64,000 nt of DNA from JAMOBE01 sp039908285. GTDB taxonomy: Bacteria > Pseudomonadota > Alphaproteobacteria > Rhodospirillales > Rhodospirillaceae. The stretch is from positions 1-64,000 of the forward strand of contig JAMOBE010000004.1 of assembly GCA_039908285.1 (NCBI GenBank), in the 5' to 3' direction. The notes under the pieces are model-generated. The model did no database searches. It was given only the letters and a program-made list of their open reading frames with translations, and was not told where the DNA came from. The position numbers and the translations under genes are program-made. This document shows positions 25,193-33,696 of the stretch, in pieces (the first letter of the stretch is position 1; each line of letters starts with the position of its first letter).

Positions 25193-26725
25193 CTACTCGA
25201 TCCCGATGATGCGGCGCGCCGCCGTTACCGTTGCCCCCCTGGGGCCCGACGAGTCGATTCGCGACCAGGCCATGTCGCCGAGGTCATAGCCAAGCTGTCT
25301 CTCCAGTACCTCGCCGGTGGCGTCGGACACCGCCCGCCTCCGGCTGGCGATGCGGTCGGCCATGGTGGCGGGCGAGGCCTCGAGCCATAGGCCGTGGAAC
25401 GGCACCCCCAGACGGCGCGCCAGGTCCTCCACCGTCCGCCGCTCCGCCGGATCGGCGAAGACGGCGTCGGCGATCACCGAATGACCGGCCCGTAGAGCCC
25501 GCTCCGCCTCGTCGTACAGGGCCTGATAGGTGCGGCGGGTCATGGCGGCGGTATAGCCGTCGGGTCCCAGGCGCTCGTACAGCGGGCTGCCGAGGAGCCG
25601 CTTGCGCAGGACGTCACTGCGCACCACCAGGGCTCCGGGCGCCGCCCCGATGGCCGGGGCCAGAAGGCGGCTGGTCAGGGACTTGCCGCTGCCCGACAGG
25701 CCCCCCACCGCCACCAGCCGCGGCGGAACCGGCTCCAGCAGTCGGCCGGCGAGGGCGAGGTAGTGCCGCGCCTCCGTCTCTCGGGCCATGGCGGCGGCGA
25801 CATGGGCGCGGATGAAGGCGCGCATCGCCAGGAACACCGGCAGCAGCGGCAGCGCCCCGGTATCGCCGCCGTGGGCCATGGCGTCGTTGAACAGCGTGCT
25901 GGCCAGCGGCCGCAGCCCCCGGCTCTCCAGGTCCATCAGCAGGAAGGCGAGGTCATAGGCGATGTCGATGACCGCGAAGTCCTCGTTGAACTCGATGGCA
26001 TCGAACAGGGTCGGCTGGCCATCCACCAGGCAGATGTTGCCAAGGTGCAGGTCGCCGTGACAGTGCCGGACCAGGCCGGCCGCGCGCCGGGCCTCCAGAA
26101 GGTCGCCCACCGCGTCGAGGCGGGCCAGGATGGCCTGAGTCAGGTCGGCGACGGCCGCCGCCGTGAACACCGCCGGCACGAAGGCCACCGCCGCCAACCG
26201 GTTCCCCTCCACCACCGCCCGCATCGCCGCCAGGCCACCCCGGTCGGGCCGTGGCGCCGCCGCGCCATGGAAGCGGGCCACCACCTCGCCGAGACGGCGC
26301 ATGTGCTCGTCGGTCAGTTGGCCACGCCGGGCCAGGCGGTCGAACAGGGTGTCCTGATCGAAGCGGCGCATCGCCACCAGCCAGTCCACCGCCTGGTTCT
26401 CGGCGGCATCTTCGGGATCGTCCGTCCGGATGGCACCGATGACCAGCCGCCCATCCGGCAGCCGCTCCACCGGCGCCACCCCGAGGTAGAGCGTCGGCGC
26501 CGCCGCCCGGTTGACCACCACCTCCCGCCGGCAGAAGGTCCGCCGCGCCGCCACGGTGGTAAAGTCGAGAAACGGCAGCCGGACCGCCCGTTTAAGCTTC
26601 CACGCCCGATCGCCGGCCAGGAACACCGAGGAAATGTGCGTGTCCACCCGCTCCACGGTATCGACGCCCGGGCCATGGGCGGCGGGATCGGCCAGCAGGG
26701 CCAGCACGTCGGCCTGATCGGTCAC
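25193..26725 (-). CDS. Two-domain protein: aminoglycoside-phosphotransferase-like kinase plus P-loop kinase
   Basis: A 510-residue fusion. The N-terminal half (about 1-320) is a protein-kinase-like APH fold with the catalytic loop HCHGDLHLGNICL and a following acidic metal site FDAIEFN. The C-terminal half has a Walker A motif GLSGSGKS, VVRSDVLRKRL and a lid-like Arg-rich region, as in zeta-toxin/gluconate-kinase-type P-loop kinases. This exact pairing is widespread and annotated only as bifunctional aminoglycoside phosphotransferase/ATP-binding protein. The start is GTG 26725, with AAGGAG six bases upstream; an ATG overlaps it out of frame. Antibiotic resistance is not implied. The upstream spacer holds repeat element A. 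Confidence 0.8.
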   Translation of the reverse strand: MTDQADVLALLADPAAHGPGVDTVERVDTHISSVFLAGDRAWKLKRAVRLPFLDFTTVAARRTFCRREVVVNRAAAPTLYLGVAPVERLPDGRLVIGAIRTDDPEDAAENQAVDWLVAMRRFDQDTLFDRLARRGQLTDEHMRRLGEVVARFHGAAAPRPDRGGLAAMRAVVEGNRLAAVAFVPAVFTAAAVADLTQAILARLDAVGDLLEARRAAGLVRHCHGDLHLGNICLVDGQPTLFDAIEFNEDFAVIDIAYDLAFLLMDLESRGLRPLASTLFNDAMAHGGDTGALPLLPVFLAMRAFIRAHVAAAMARETEARHYLALAGRLLEPVPPRLVAVGGLSGSGKSLTSRLLAPAIGAAPGALVVRSDVLRKRLLGSPLYERLGPDGYTAAMTRRTYQALYDEAERALRAGHSVIADAVFADPAERRTVEDLARRLGVPFHGLWLEASPATMADRIASRRRAVSDATGEVLERQLGYDLGDMAWSRIDSSGPRGATVTAARRIIGIE

Positions 26726-26762
26726 CCATGGCTCCTTGAGTTGAGAGTTTCCAGCAAACTTA

Positions 26763-26940
26763 AGCCCTCCCCCTCGATGGGGGAGGGTTTGGGTGGGGGT
26801 GGCAGCGAAGCGCGCACAGACGGCTGCTTGTTCGCACAAGAGTCGAGTTCTTGGGCTCATACAGATGCCCCTACGTGCGGCACCGCCACCCCCACCCAAC
26901 CCTCCCCCATCAAGGGGGAGGGCTTTTTGTTGCGGGAAAC
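26763..26940. repeat. MITE-like intergenic element, copy A
   Basis: About 178 bp bounded by inverted ends built on ccctccccctcgatggggga at 26765 and its near-mirror ending at about 26922. The reverse complement aligns along its whole length with copy B at 63659-63838, including the interior (tatgagccca versus gatgagccaa) and a shared tail tttcccgca. Each end is itself a self-complementary hairpin. No transposase is encoded, so a non-autonomous element fits. It lies between the kinase gene and gyrB, both on the minus strand. Confidence 0.85.
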
Positions 26941-27055
26941 GGATAGTTTCTACAGCGAAATTCCTACAGCGCAGTCTGTCCGACTTATGTGCATACGGTA
27001 GCCCTCGAGGGGGAGAGGGAATAGGGAATCCGAAAGCCTTTTCAGGCCCTAACAT

Positions 27056-29545
27056 CTACACGTCCAGATTCACCACGTTGAGCGCATTGGTCTGGATGAA
27101 GTCGCGGCGCGGCTCCACCACGTCGCCCATGAGGGTGGAGAACACCTGCTCGGCATCCTCGGTGTGGTTCACCCTGACCTGGAGAAGGCTGCGCACGTTG
27201 GGATCGAGGGTGGTTTCCCACAACTGACTGGGGTTCATCTCGCCGAGGCCTTTGTAGCGCTGGATGGCGATGCCCTTGCGACCGGCGTCCATGATGGCGT
27301 CGGCGAGGCCGACGGGGCCGTGGATCACCGTCTCCCGCTCCTTGGCTTTCAGGGTCGCGAAACGGCCGTAGGTGGCCTGAAGCTCCGCCGCCCGGTCGTC
27401 GAGCGCCCGGGCCTCGGCGCTTTTGATGATGGGAGCGTCCACCACGTGCTCCTCGGTCACGCCGCGCAGCGTGCGGTGGAACACCATGCCGCCGCCGGCC
27501 GACGAAGCCGGCTGACCGCTCCAGCCCCGCTCGGTCTCGGGCTCCACCAGGTCGAGGCGGCGGGCCACGTACTCGGCGGCCACCCCGGCCTTTTCCGGGT
27601 CCCCCAGCACGGCGGTGTTGAACACCCCGGCGATGGCGAGCTGTTCCACCACCCGCTCGGGCAGGCGCCGGGTCAGGGGCGCCACCAGATGCTTGACGGT
27701 ACGGGCCCGCTCCGCCAGGCCGCGCAGGTCGGCGCCGCTGATCCGGCTGCCGTCGTTCAGCTCCAGCACGGCGTCCTGGATGCCGGCCTCGATCAGGTGG
27801 ACCTCGAGCGCCCGGTCGTCCTTGAGGTAGACCTCGGAGTTGCCCCGCTTGGCCCGATACAGCGGCGGCTGGGCGATGTAGAGATACCCCCGGTCGATCA
27901 CCTCCGGCATCTGACGAAAGAAAAAGGTCAGCAGCAGGGTGCGGATGTGCGAGCCGTCCACGTCGGCGTCGGTCATGATGATGATGCGGTGGTAGCGGAT
28001 TTTGCCGATGTCGAAGTCGTCGCGGCCGATGCCGGTGCCAAGGGCGGTAATCAGCGTGCCGATCTCGGCCGAGCCCAGCATCTTGTCGAAACGAGCCCGC
28101 TCCACGTTGAGGATCTTGCCCTTGAGGGGCAGGATCGCCTGGTTGGCGCGGTCACGGCCCTGCTTGGCGGATCCACCTGCCGAGTCGCCCTCGACGATGA
28201 ACAGTTCCGACAGGGCCGGATCCCGCTCCTGGCAGTCGGCCAGCTTGCCGGGCAGGCTGGTGAAGTCCAGCACCCCCTTGCGCCGGGTCAGCTCGCGGGC
28301 GCGGCGAGCGGCCTCGCGGGCGGCGGCGGCCTCTACCACCTTGGAGACGATCTTGCGCGCCTCCGCCGGGTGTTCCTCGAACCAGCGCTCCAGACGCTCG
28401 CTCACCTCCCCCTCGACCACCGGACGGACCTCCGACGACACCAGCTTGTCCTTGGTCTGGGACGAGAACTTGGGGTCGGGCACCTTGACCGACAGCACGC
28501 TGGTCAGTCCCTCGCGCATGTCCTCGCCGTTGAGCTGCACCTTCTCCTTCTTCAATAGCCCCGTGCTGTTGGCATAGCCATTGATGGTGCGGGTCAGGGC
28601 GGCGCGGAACGCCGCCAGGTGGGTGCCGCCATCCCGCTGGGGGATGTTGTTGGTGAAGCAGAGGCTGGTCTCGTGATAGCTGTCCGTCCACTGCAATGAC
28701 AATTCGACCGTGATGCCGTCCCGCTCGCCGGAAATGGTGATGGGCGGCGCATGCAGCGGCGTCTTGGCCCGGTCCAGGTACTGGACGAAGGCGTGGATGC
28801 CGCCCTCGTAGTGCAGGTCGATGCTGGTGGGCTCGCCGTGGCGGGCGTCGATCAGGCGCAGGAAGACACCGGAGTTGAGAAACGCCAGTTCCCGCAGACG
28901 GTGCTCCAGCGTCGCGAAGTCGTACTCGGTTTTGGTGAACGTCTCCTTCGAGACCATGAAGGTGATCTCGGTGCCGGTCAGTGGCCCCCCCTTTTCGGTC
29001 GGGGGAGCGTCGGCCACCACCACCAGCGGCGCCACCGCGTCGCCATGCTGGAAGCGCATGCGGTACTCCTTGCCGTCCCGCCAGATGCGCAGATCCAGCC
29101 AGGCCGACAAGGCATTGACCACCGACACGCCGACGCCGTGCAGCCCGCCCGACACCTTGTACGAGTTCTGATCGAACTTTCCGCCGGCGTGGAGCTGGGT
29201 CATGATCACCTCGGCGGCGGACACGCCCTCTTCCTTGTGGATGTCCACCGGGATGCCGCGGCCGTTGTCGCGCACCGTCACCGAACCGTCGCCGTTCAGG
29301 ATCACCTCGATCCTGTCGCAGTGGCCGCCGAGCGCCTCGTCGATGGCGTTGTCCACCACCTCGTAGACCATGTGATGCAGACCCGAGCCGTCGTCGGTGT
29401 CGCCGATGTACATGCCAGGCCGTTTGCGCACCGCATCCAGCCCGCGCAGCACCTTGATCGACCCGGCATCATAGGCCGCCCCGGCCGCCCCAGCCTCCGC
29501 CGCCGGTTCCCTGCCGTCAGAAGGTTCGCTCGTCTGACCGCTCAT
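27056..29545 (-). CDS. gyrB: DNA gyrase subunit B
   Basis: ATPase subunit of the essential type II topoisomerase that adds negative supercoils. The 829-residue protein starts after a short Ala-rich extension and shows VRKRPGMYIGDT, the GHKL ATP site EVVDNAIDEALGGHC, GLHGVGVSVVNALS, and the TOPRIM motif LFIVEGDSAGGSAKQGRD with the DVDGSHI acidic cluster. The C-terminal IQRYKGLGEMNP is also intact. It follows recF by eight bases in a dnaN-recF-gyrB operon. Novobiocin-site residues look ordinary. Confidence 0.97.
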   Translation of the reverse strand: MSGQTSEPSDGREPAAEAGAAGAAYDAGSIKVLRGLDAVRKRPGMYIGDTDDGSGLHHMVYEVVDNAIDEALGGHCDRIEVILNGDGSVTVRDNGRGIPVDIHKEEGVSAAEVIMTQLHAGGKFDQNSYKVSGGLHGVGVSVVNALSAWLDLRIWRDGKEYRMRFQHGDAVAPLVVVADAPPTEKGGPLTGTEITFMVSKETFTKTEYDFATLEHRLRELAFLNSGVFLRLIDARHGEPTSIDLHYEGGIHAFVQYLDRAKTPLHAPPITISGERDGITVELSLQWTDSYHETSLCFTNNIPQRDGGTHLAAFRAALTRTINGYANSTGLLKKEKVQLNGEDMREGLTSVLSVKVPDPKFSSQTKDKLVSSEVRPVVEGEVSERLERWFEEHPAEARKIVSKVVEAAAAREAARRARELTRRKGVLDFTSLPGKLADCQERDPALSELFIVEGDSAGGSAKQGRDRANQAILPLKGKILNVERARFDKMLGSAEIGTLITALGTGIGRDDFDIGKIRYHRIIIMTDADVDGSHIRTLLLTFFFRQMPEVIDRGYLYIAQPPLYRAKRGNSEVYLKDDRALEVHLIEAGIQDAVLELNDGSRISGADLRGLAERARTVKHLVAPLTRRLPERVVEQLAIAGVFNTAVLGDPEKAGVAAEYVARRLDLVEPETERGWSGQPASSAGGGMVFHRTLRGVTEEHVVDAPIIKSAEARALDDRAAELQATYGRFATLKAKERETVIHGPVGLADAIMDAGRKGIAIQRYKGLGEMNPSQLWETTLDPNVRSLLQVRVNHTEDAEQVFSTLMGDVVEPRRDFIQTNALNVVNLDV

Positions 29546-29553
29546 GTCGTGTC

Positions 29554-30717
29554 CTATATCGATGGTTGCCGCGTGAGGGTCGAGTCCTCCACGCGGAAAA
29601 ACTGCGCCCCGTCGCCGAACCCGGCGAACAGCGCCTGATCCGTCCCCGTCAGCCAGGCCTGCGCGCCCAGTCTGCCGATCTCCTCGAACAGCGCCCGCCG
29701 CCGCGCCTCGTCAAGGTGGGCCACCACCTCGTCCAGCAGCAGCAGGGGCACCGCCCCCCGCTCCTCCGCCTGCATGCGGGCCTGGGCCAGCATCAGGGCG
29801 ATCAGCAGCGCCTTCTGCTCGCCGGTCGAGCACTGCTCGGCCGCCAGGCCCTTGGCGGCGTGGCGGATCACCAGGTCGCTGCGGTGCGGTCCCTCGGCGG
29901 CCCCGCCGGTGCCGGCGTCCAGCCCCCGGCTGCGCCACAGCGACCGCCTGAGCCTCGTCTCCGCCTCCGGCTCCGCCACCTCGTCGAGCCAGCCCTCCAC
30001 CGCGCCGAGCAGCGTCGGCACCGCGCCGGGAAACGGACCGTCGGTGCCGGCGGCCCGCTGGCAAAGCCCGGCCACCACGCTGCGGCGCGCCGCGGCCATG
30101 GCCACGCCCTCCCGCGCCATGGTGGCCTCCAGCGCCGAAAGCCACGCCGGATCGTTCCGCCCCTCCCGCAACAGCCGCCCCCGCTCGCGCATGGCCCGCT
30201 CGTAGGCCCCGGCGCGGCGAGCGTGGCCCGGGTCAAGCCCGAACACCAGCCGGTCGAGGAACCGCCGCCGCCCGGCCGCCCCCTCGACGAACAGCCGATC
30301 CATCACCGGCGTCAGCCACACCGCCGCCGCCACCTCGGCCAGCGCCACCTGACCGCGGACCGTGCGGCCGTCGATGCGCACCACCCGCCGGTCGGCGCCG
30401 CCCGGTTCGCGGCCGGTACCCACATCAACGCTGCCGCGCGGCCCCTGGACCGTCGCCGCCACCGTCCACACGGCGTCGGAAGCGGCGCCCCGCCGGGTGA
30501 CCTCGCCGAGCCTGGCCCGCCGCAGGCCCCGCCCGGGCGTCAGAAACGACAGCGCCTCGAGGAGGTTGGTCTTGCCGGAGCCATTGGCACCGGTCAGAAC
30601 CACCGGGCGCAGGTCCACGTCCAGCCGAAGGTGGTCATAGCTGCGGAAGTCCCGGATGGTCAGCCTCGTCACGCCGGTTGGCGCCGTGCCCATGCTATCC
30701 GGAGGCTCCGTTGTCAC
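29554..30717 (-). CDS. recF: DNA replication and repair protein RecF
   Basis: SMC-like ATPase that loads RecA at gaps. The 387-residue protein has Walker A TGANGSGKTNLLEAL, the signature STGEQKALLIALMLA and Walker B VPLLLLDEVVAHLDE. The GTG at 30717 overlaps the dnaN stop as GTGA, implying translational coupling; ATG 30693 is a shorter alternative (379 residues). Neither has a strong ribosome site. Composition is very GC-rich, like its neighbours. Confidence 0.94.
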   Translation of the reverse strand: MTTEPPDSMGTAPTGVTRLTIRDFRSYDHLRLDVDLRPVVLTGANGSGKTNLLEALSFLTPGRGLRRARLGEVTRRGAASDAVWTVAATVQGPRGSVDVGTGREPGGADRRVVRIDGRTVRGQVALAEVAAAVWLTPVMDRLFVEGAAGRRRFLDRLVFGLDPGHARRAGAYERAMRERGRLLREGRNDPAWLSALEATMAREGVAMAAARRSVVAGLCQRAAGTDGPFPGAVPTLLGAVEGWLDEVAEPEAETRLRRSLWRSRGLDAGTGGAAEGPHRSDLVIRHAAKGLAAEQCSTGEQKALLIALMLAQARMQAEERGAVPLLLLDEVVAHLDEARRRALFEEIGRLGAQAWLTGTDQALFAGFGDGAQFFRVEDSTLTRQPSI

Positions 30718-31832
30718 ACCCGCATCGGCATCAGGACATAGACCGCCGAGGCGTCGGCCACCTCGCGCACCACGGTGGGCGAGCCGGAGTCGGCCATGGC
30801 GAAGCGGGCCGCGTCGCCCTCGATCTGGGCCAGGATGTCCAGCAGATAGCGCGAATTGAACCCGATCTCGATCGGCCCGGCGTCGTAGCGGGCCTCCACT
30901 TCTTCGGTGGCGCTGCCACTTTCGGGACTGGACGCCGACAGGGTGACGCCGCCCTTGTCCACCGAGACCTTGATCGCCCGCGACTTTTCACTGGATATGG
31001 CCGAGACGCGGTCCACGGCCTCGGCGAACTGGCGGCGGTCCACCTCCATGATCTTGTCGTTCTCGGCCGGGATCACCCGCTCGTAGTCGGGGAAGGTGCC
31101 GTCGATCAGCTTCGAGGTCAGCACCACCGCGTCGAAGGCGAAGCGCATCTTGACCTCGGACAGGGTGACGGTGACGTCGGCCGTGGTCTCGTCGATCAGC
31201 TTGCGCAGTTCCGCCACCGTCTTGCGCGGGATGATCACCCCCGGCATGCCGGCGGCGCCCTCGGGCAGCGGCACCTCGACCCGCGCCAGCCGGTGCCCGT
31301 CGGTGGCCACCGCCCGCAGCACGTCCACGCCCTCGCTGACGGTGGCGTGCAGGTAGATGCCGTTCAGGTAGAACCGGGTCTCCTCGGTGGAGATGGCGAA
31401 ACGGGTACGGTCGATCAGCCCCCGCAGGTCGGCGGCGGACAGGGCGAAGGTGTGGGGCATGCCGGAGCCCGACATGACCGGAAAGTCCTCCACCGGCAGG
31501 CAGGCCAGCGAGAACCGCGACCGACCCGAGCGCAGCACCAGCTGCCCCTCGTCGTCGTCCAGAGCCAGCTCCACCTGCGCCCCCTCGGGGAGCTTGCGGG
31601 CGATGTCGTAAAGGGTGTGGGCCGGGGCCGTGGTCCGTCCCTCGCGCATGATCTCGGCCGCCGTTCGCTCGACGATCTCAAGGTCCATGTCGGTGGCGTT
31701 GAGACCAAGGGATCCATCAACGGCATCGAGCCTGACATTGGCCAGGATCGGGATGGTGGTTCGCCGCTCGACGACGCTTTGCACATGCCCCAGCGTCTTG
31801 AGCAGGGCGGACCGTTCGATCGTCAGTTTCAT
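30714..31832 (-). CDS. dnaN: DNA polymerase III beta sliding clamp
   Basis: The clamp that tethers the replicative polymerase. The 372-residue protein begins MKLTIERSALLKTLGHVQSVV, followed by VERRTTIPILANV, and ends in the family's VLMPMRV tail, which forms part of the protein-binding groove. Three clamp domains fit the length. The ATG at 31832 is chosen over the longer frame to 31871. It heads the dnaN-recF-gyrB operon. In many alphaproteobacteria dnaA precedes dnaN, but here the upstream gene is the antitoxin hicB, and no DnaA-box cluster was seen. Confidence 0.96.
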   Translation of the reverse strand: MKLTIERSALLKTLGHVQSVVERRTTIPILANVRLDAVDGSLGLNATDMDLEIVERTAAEIMREGRTTAPAHTLYDIARKLPEGAQVELALDDDEGQLVLRSGRSRFSLACLPVEDFPVMSGSGMPHTFALSAADLRGLIDRTRFAISTEETRFYLNGIYLHATVSEGVDVLRAVATDGHRLARVEVPLPEGAAGMPGVIIPRKTVAELRKLIDETTADVTVTLSEVKMRFAFDAVVLTSKLIDGTFPDYERVIPAENDKIMEVDRRQFAEAVDRVSAISSEKSRAIKVSVDKGGVTLSASSPESGSATEEVEARYDAGPIEIGFNSRYLLDILAQIEGDAARFAMADSGSPTVVREVADASAVYVLMPMRV

Positions 31833-31908
31833 GGGTGATTCATCGCTGGAAAGCCAGGGAAAGACGGACACGTTACCCCGGCGGCAAACCCCACCGCCAG
31901 GGCCCGCG

Positions 31909-31917
31909 AGTATACCA
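31909..31917 (-). promoter_or_regulatory. Candidate extended -10 promoter for the dnaN operon
   Basis: On the minus strand TGGTATACT gives an extended -10 (TGN then TATACT at 31909-31914), about 75 bases before the dnaN start. No good -35 hexamer lies 17 bases upstream, as is usual for extended -10 promoters. Confidence 0.4.
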
Positions 31918-32058
31918 CAGTGCCGTCAGGATCGAAGCGTTTTCCGTATCCGCATACAGGGCAATCGGATGAAGAAGACGGCAGATCATCAGCCACCCCC
32001 TTGATGGTGGAGGGTTTTACAGGTGCCCTCATGTGATGTTTCGGCAGTTGTTCGAGGC

Positions 32059-32454
32059 TCACCCAGCCAACGCACGACGGGCCGCGTCAGCAAGAAAACC
32101 CGAGCGTGTCATTCCGCGAGCCGCGGCCTCTCGATCGACGGCTTCAACCAGACCATCATCCATGCTGATGTTAAGCCGAATGGAGCGGCCTGGAAGGTCC
32201 GCACGCACCATGATGCGTGCCACTTCGGTCACATCTGGATCGTGCTCAATTTGATCAAGGGGGCGCTGTGTTGGAATAGGATCGTTGTCGCGGAGCATCA
32301 AAGCCAGATGCCCACGCAGGGCGTCTTCAGCATTAATAGCCGCCAGTTCGATCGTGTCTCCAGCACTGGTGCAACCAGGAAGGTCGGGAAAGAACACGCT
32401 GTAGCCGGGCTCTTCGCCACTCTCGACAATGGCTGGAAAGTAGAGAACGGCCAT
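32059..32454 (-). CDS. hicB: HicB family antitoxin
   Basis: A 131-residue antitoxin. The N-terminal half is the degenerate RNase-H-like HicB fold (YFPAIVESGEEPGYSVFFPDLPGCTS, residues 5-30). The C-terminal half is a ribbon-helix-helix DNA-binding domain (RSIRLNISMDDGLVEAVDREA). HicB neutralises HicA and represses the operon. GGAGG precedes the ATG, and the hicA stop lies only nine bases upstream, so the two were one operon. Its partner hicA is frameshifted in this sequence. Lower GC than neighbouring core genes suggests later acquisition. Confidence 0.88.
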   Translation of the reverse strand: MAVLYFPAIVESGEEPGYSVFFPDLPGCTSAGDTIELAAINAEDALRGHLALMLRDNDPIPTQRPLDQIEHDPDVTEVARIMVRADLPGRSIRLNISMDDGLVEAVDREAAARGMTRSGFLADAARRALAG

Positions 32455-32463
32455 GTCAGCCTC

Positions 32464-32659
32464 CTATCTCAATCTGACGCCACTTTGGCGTTCTATGGAC
32501 TTAAGGGTACCGATCTTGATGCCTCTGACAGGATTGGTGACGGTGACCTTTTCCTGGCTTTATTGGATGCTTGAAGTGATGATGATCCCCGGTAGCGCCA
32601 ACGAAATACCATCCATCCTCTTTGAGTTTTGTAATGACTTCCCGACTGCTCGTACCCAT
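32464..32659 (-). pseudogene. hicA: hicA toxin gene with a +1 frameshift
   Basis: Reading from ATG 32659 (GGAG eight bases upstream) gives SSREVITKLKEDGWYFVGA, then DHHHFKHPIKPGK, a clear HicA with its catalytic-type His. After this the frame goes wrong and stops early. One frame over, the sequence continues as VTVTNPVRGIKIGTLK then SIERQSGVRLR and a TAG at 32464-32466, the normal HicA ending. The span is 196 bases, one more than 65 codons, so a single inserted base near 32546-32554 (ccttttcc on the plus strand) breaks the gene. HicA is an mRNA interferase. A sequencing error in the homopolymer is possible. Confidence 0.82.
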
Positions 32660-32679
32660 ATCATGCACTCCGGTTAAAT

Positions 32680-33036
32680 TTTTTTATTATGATTTCGTCG
32701 TTCCAAGGCTTTCCCTGGTGTCCCAGGCTCGTCTATATCTTGTGGTCCAACACTGCTTCCAAGCCCCGGCAAGGATCGCGGAAATCCCCGTGTTCTCTGG
32801 GTTCAGTGCCGCGTTGGCGGACAGAGGCAAATCAACATCTAGACGGACCTGGGAAAGCCTTGTCGTTCAGTGTGGAAAACATACTCAACATCGGCGCGGA
32901 TGTCAAGGTCGGATGCGCAAAAAATACACAACGGCACTTCTATTAACCTTTGTGTCTCCCCCATCAAGGGGGAAGGGGGGTAGACGTTCCCTAATGAAAC
33001 CCTGTATCCGTGTTATCTGTTTTTTCTCGCGACCAA
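32680..33036. other. AT-richer spacer with an inverted repeat
   Basis: I find no gene here. caaggctttccc at 32704 is mirrored by gggaaagccttg at 32851-32862. The match continues (aggctcgtct against agacggacct) if a nine-base insertion in the left arm is allowed. A short ctcccccatcaagggggaag motif at about 32950 resembles the ends of the MITE-like elements. The left edge holds the leader of hicA. This is probably repeat debris near the hicAB insertion. Confidence 0.45.
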
Positions 33037-33561
33037 TTACCCGACCGGGTGTGGTCGGCGGAAGGCGGTGAGGGGACAGAGGCCGGACCTGAGTTCGCTC
33101 CAGGTCGCGGTCGGCACGGTGAAGACGGCGAGGGCGGCGGTCGGGAACTTGGCGCGCATGTGGGCCAGCCCGGCCCCGGGCTGCGTGTCCGCCGCCGCCA
33201 CCAGGTCGAGCGCCAGGTCGCCAATGCCGGGGTTGTGACCGATCACCATCAGCGAAGGGACGTTGGCCGCCACCTGTCGCAGCCGGGTCAGGATGGCGCC
33301 GGCGTCGGCCCCGTATAGGCCGGGATCGAACTCGACGACCGAGTCTTTCAGCCACTCCGCGAGACTGAGCCAGGTCTCGCGGGTCCGCCGCGCCGGCGAG
33401 CACAGGACCAGCTCCGGCCGGTGCCCCGCCTCGGCCAGATGGCGGCCGAGCGCTCGGGCGTCGATGACCCCGCGGTCGGTCAGGGGCCGGGTGAAATCCC
33501 CCGAGGGGTCGTCGCCCCGGACGGCCTTGGCATGGCGAAGCAGAAACAGACGTTTCGACAT
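33037..33561 (-). CDS. sixA: Phosphohistidine phosphatase SixA-like
   Basis: A 174-residue histidine phosphatase with the RHG-type motif LFLLRHAKA near the N-terminus and a second catalytic His in VIGHNPG. SixA removes phosphate from phosphohistidine of Hpt proteins (ArcB in E. coli), and more recent work ties it to the nitrogen phosphotransferase system. The longer open frame that continues to 36360 is antisense to ppk and is not real. It is divergent from ppk, sharing the promoter region, which suggests a phosphate-related neighbourhood. Confidence 0.85.
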   Translation of the reverse strand: MSKRLFLLRHAKAVRGDDPSGDFTRPLTDRGVIDARALGRHLAEAGHRPELVLCSPARRTRETWLSLAEWLKDSVVEFDPGLYGADAGAILTRLRQVAANVPSLMVIGHNPGIGDLALDLVAAADTQPGAGLAHMRAKFPTAALAVFTVPTATWSELRSGLCPLTAFRRPHPVG

Positions 33562-33584
33562 ACCCACCTGACCTCGTTGCGGCC

Positions 33585-33613
33585 ATGACACGGCCAGTGG
33601 AAAGGGATATATA
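33585..33613 (+). promoter_or_regulatory. Candidate promoter of ppk-ppx
   Basis: ATGACA (33585-33590) and TATATA (33608-33613) are separated by 17 bp on the plus strand. The predicted transcript starts about 77 bases before the ppk GTG. The flanking cccacct and aggtggg form an inverted pair around it. No Pho-box pattern was recognised. Confidence 0.45.
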
Positions 33614-33696
33614 GGTGGGATGGATGTCTTGCAAGTCAACGCGCCGGATCGACCGCGGCCGTCGCCGCCGTCTCGACGGCCTTCGGGGAGCGCACC

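Noticed and set aside
25193..26725. Antibiotic-resistance phosphotransferase
   Set aside because: The APH-like fold is fused to a P-loop kinase in a widespread housekeeping-type protein. Nothing specific to aminoglycoside resistance is seen.
31833..32058. Replication origin upstream of dnaN
   Set aside because: No cluster of DnaA boxes (ttatccaca-like) and no AT-rich unwinding block were seen.
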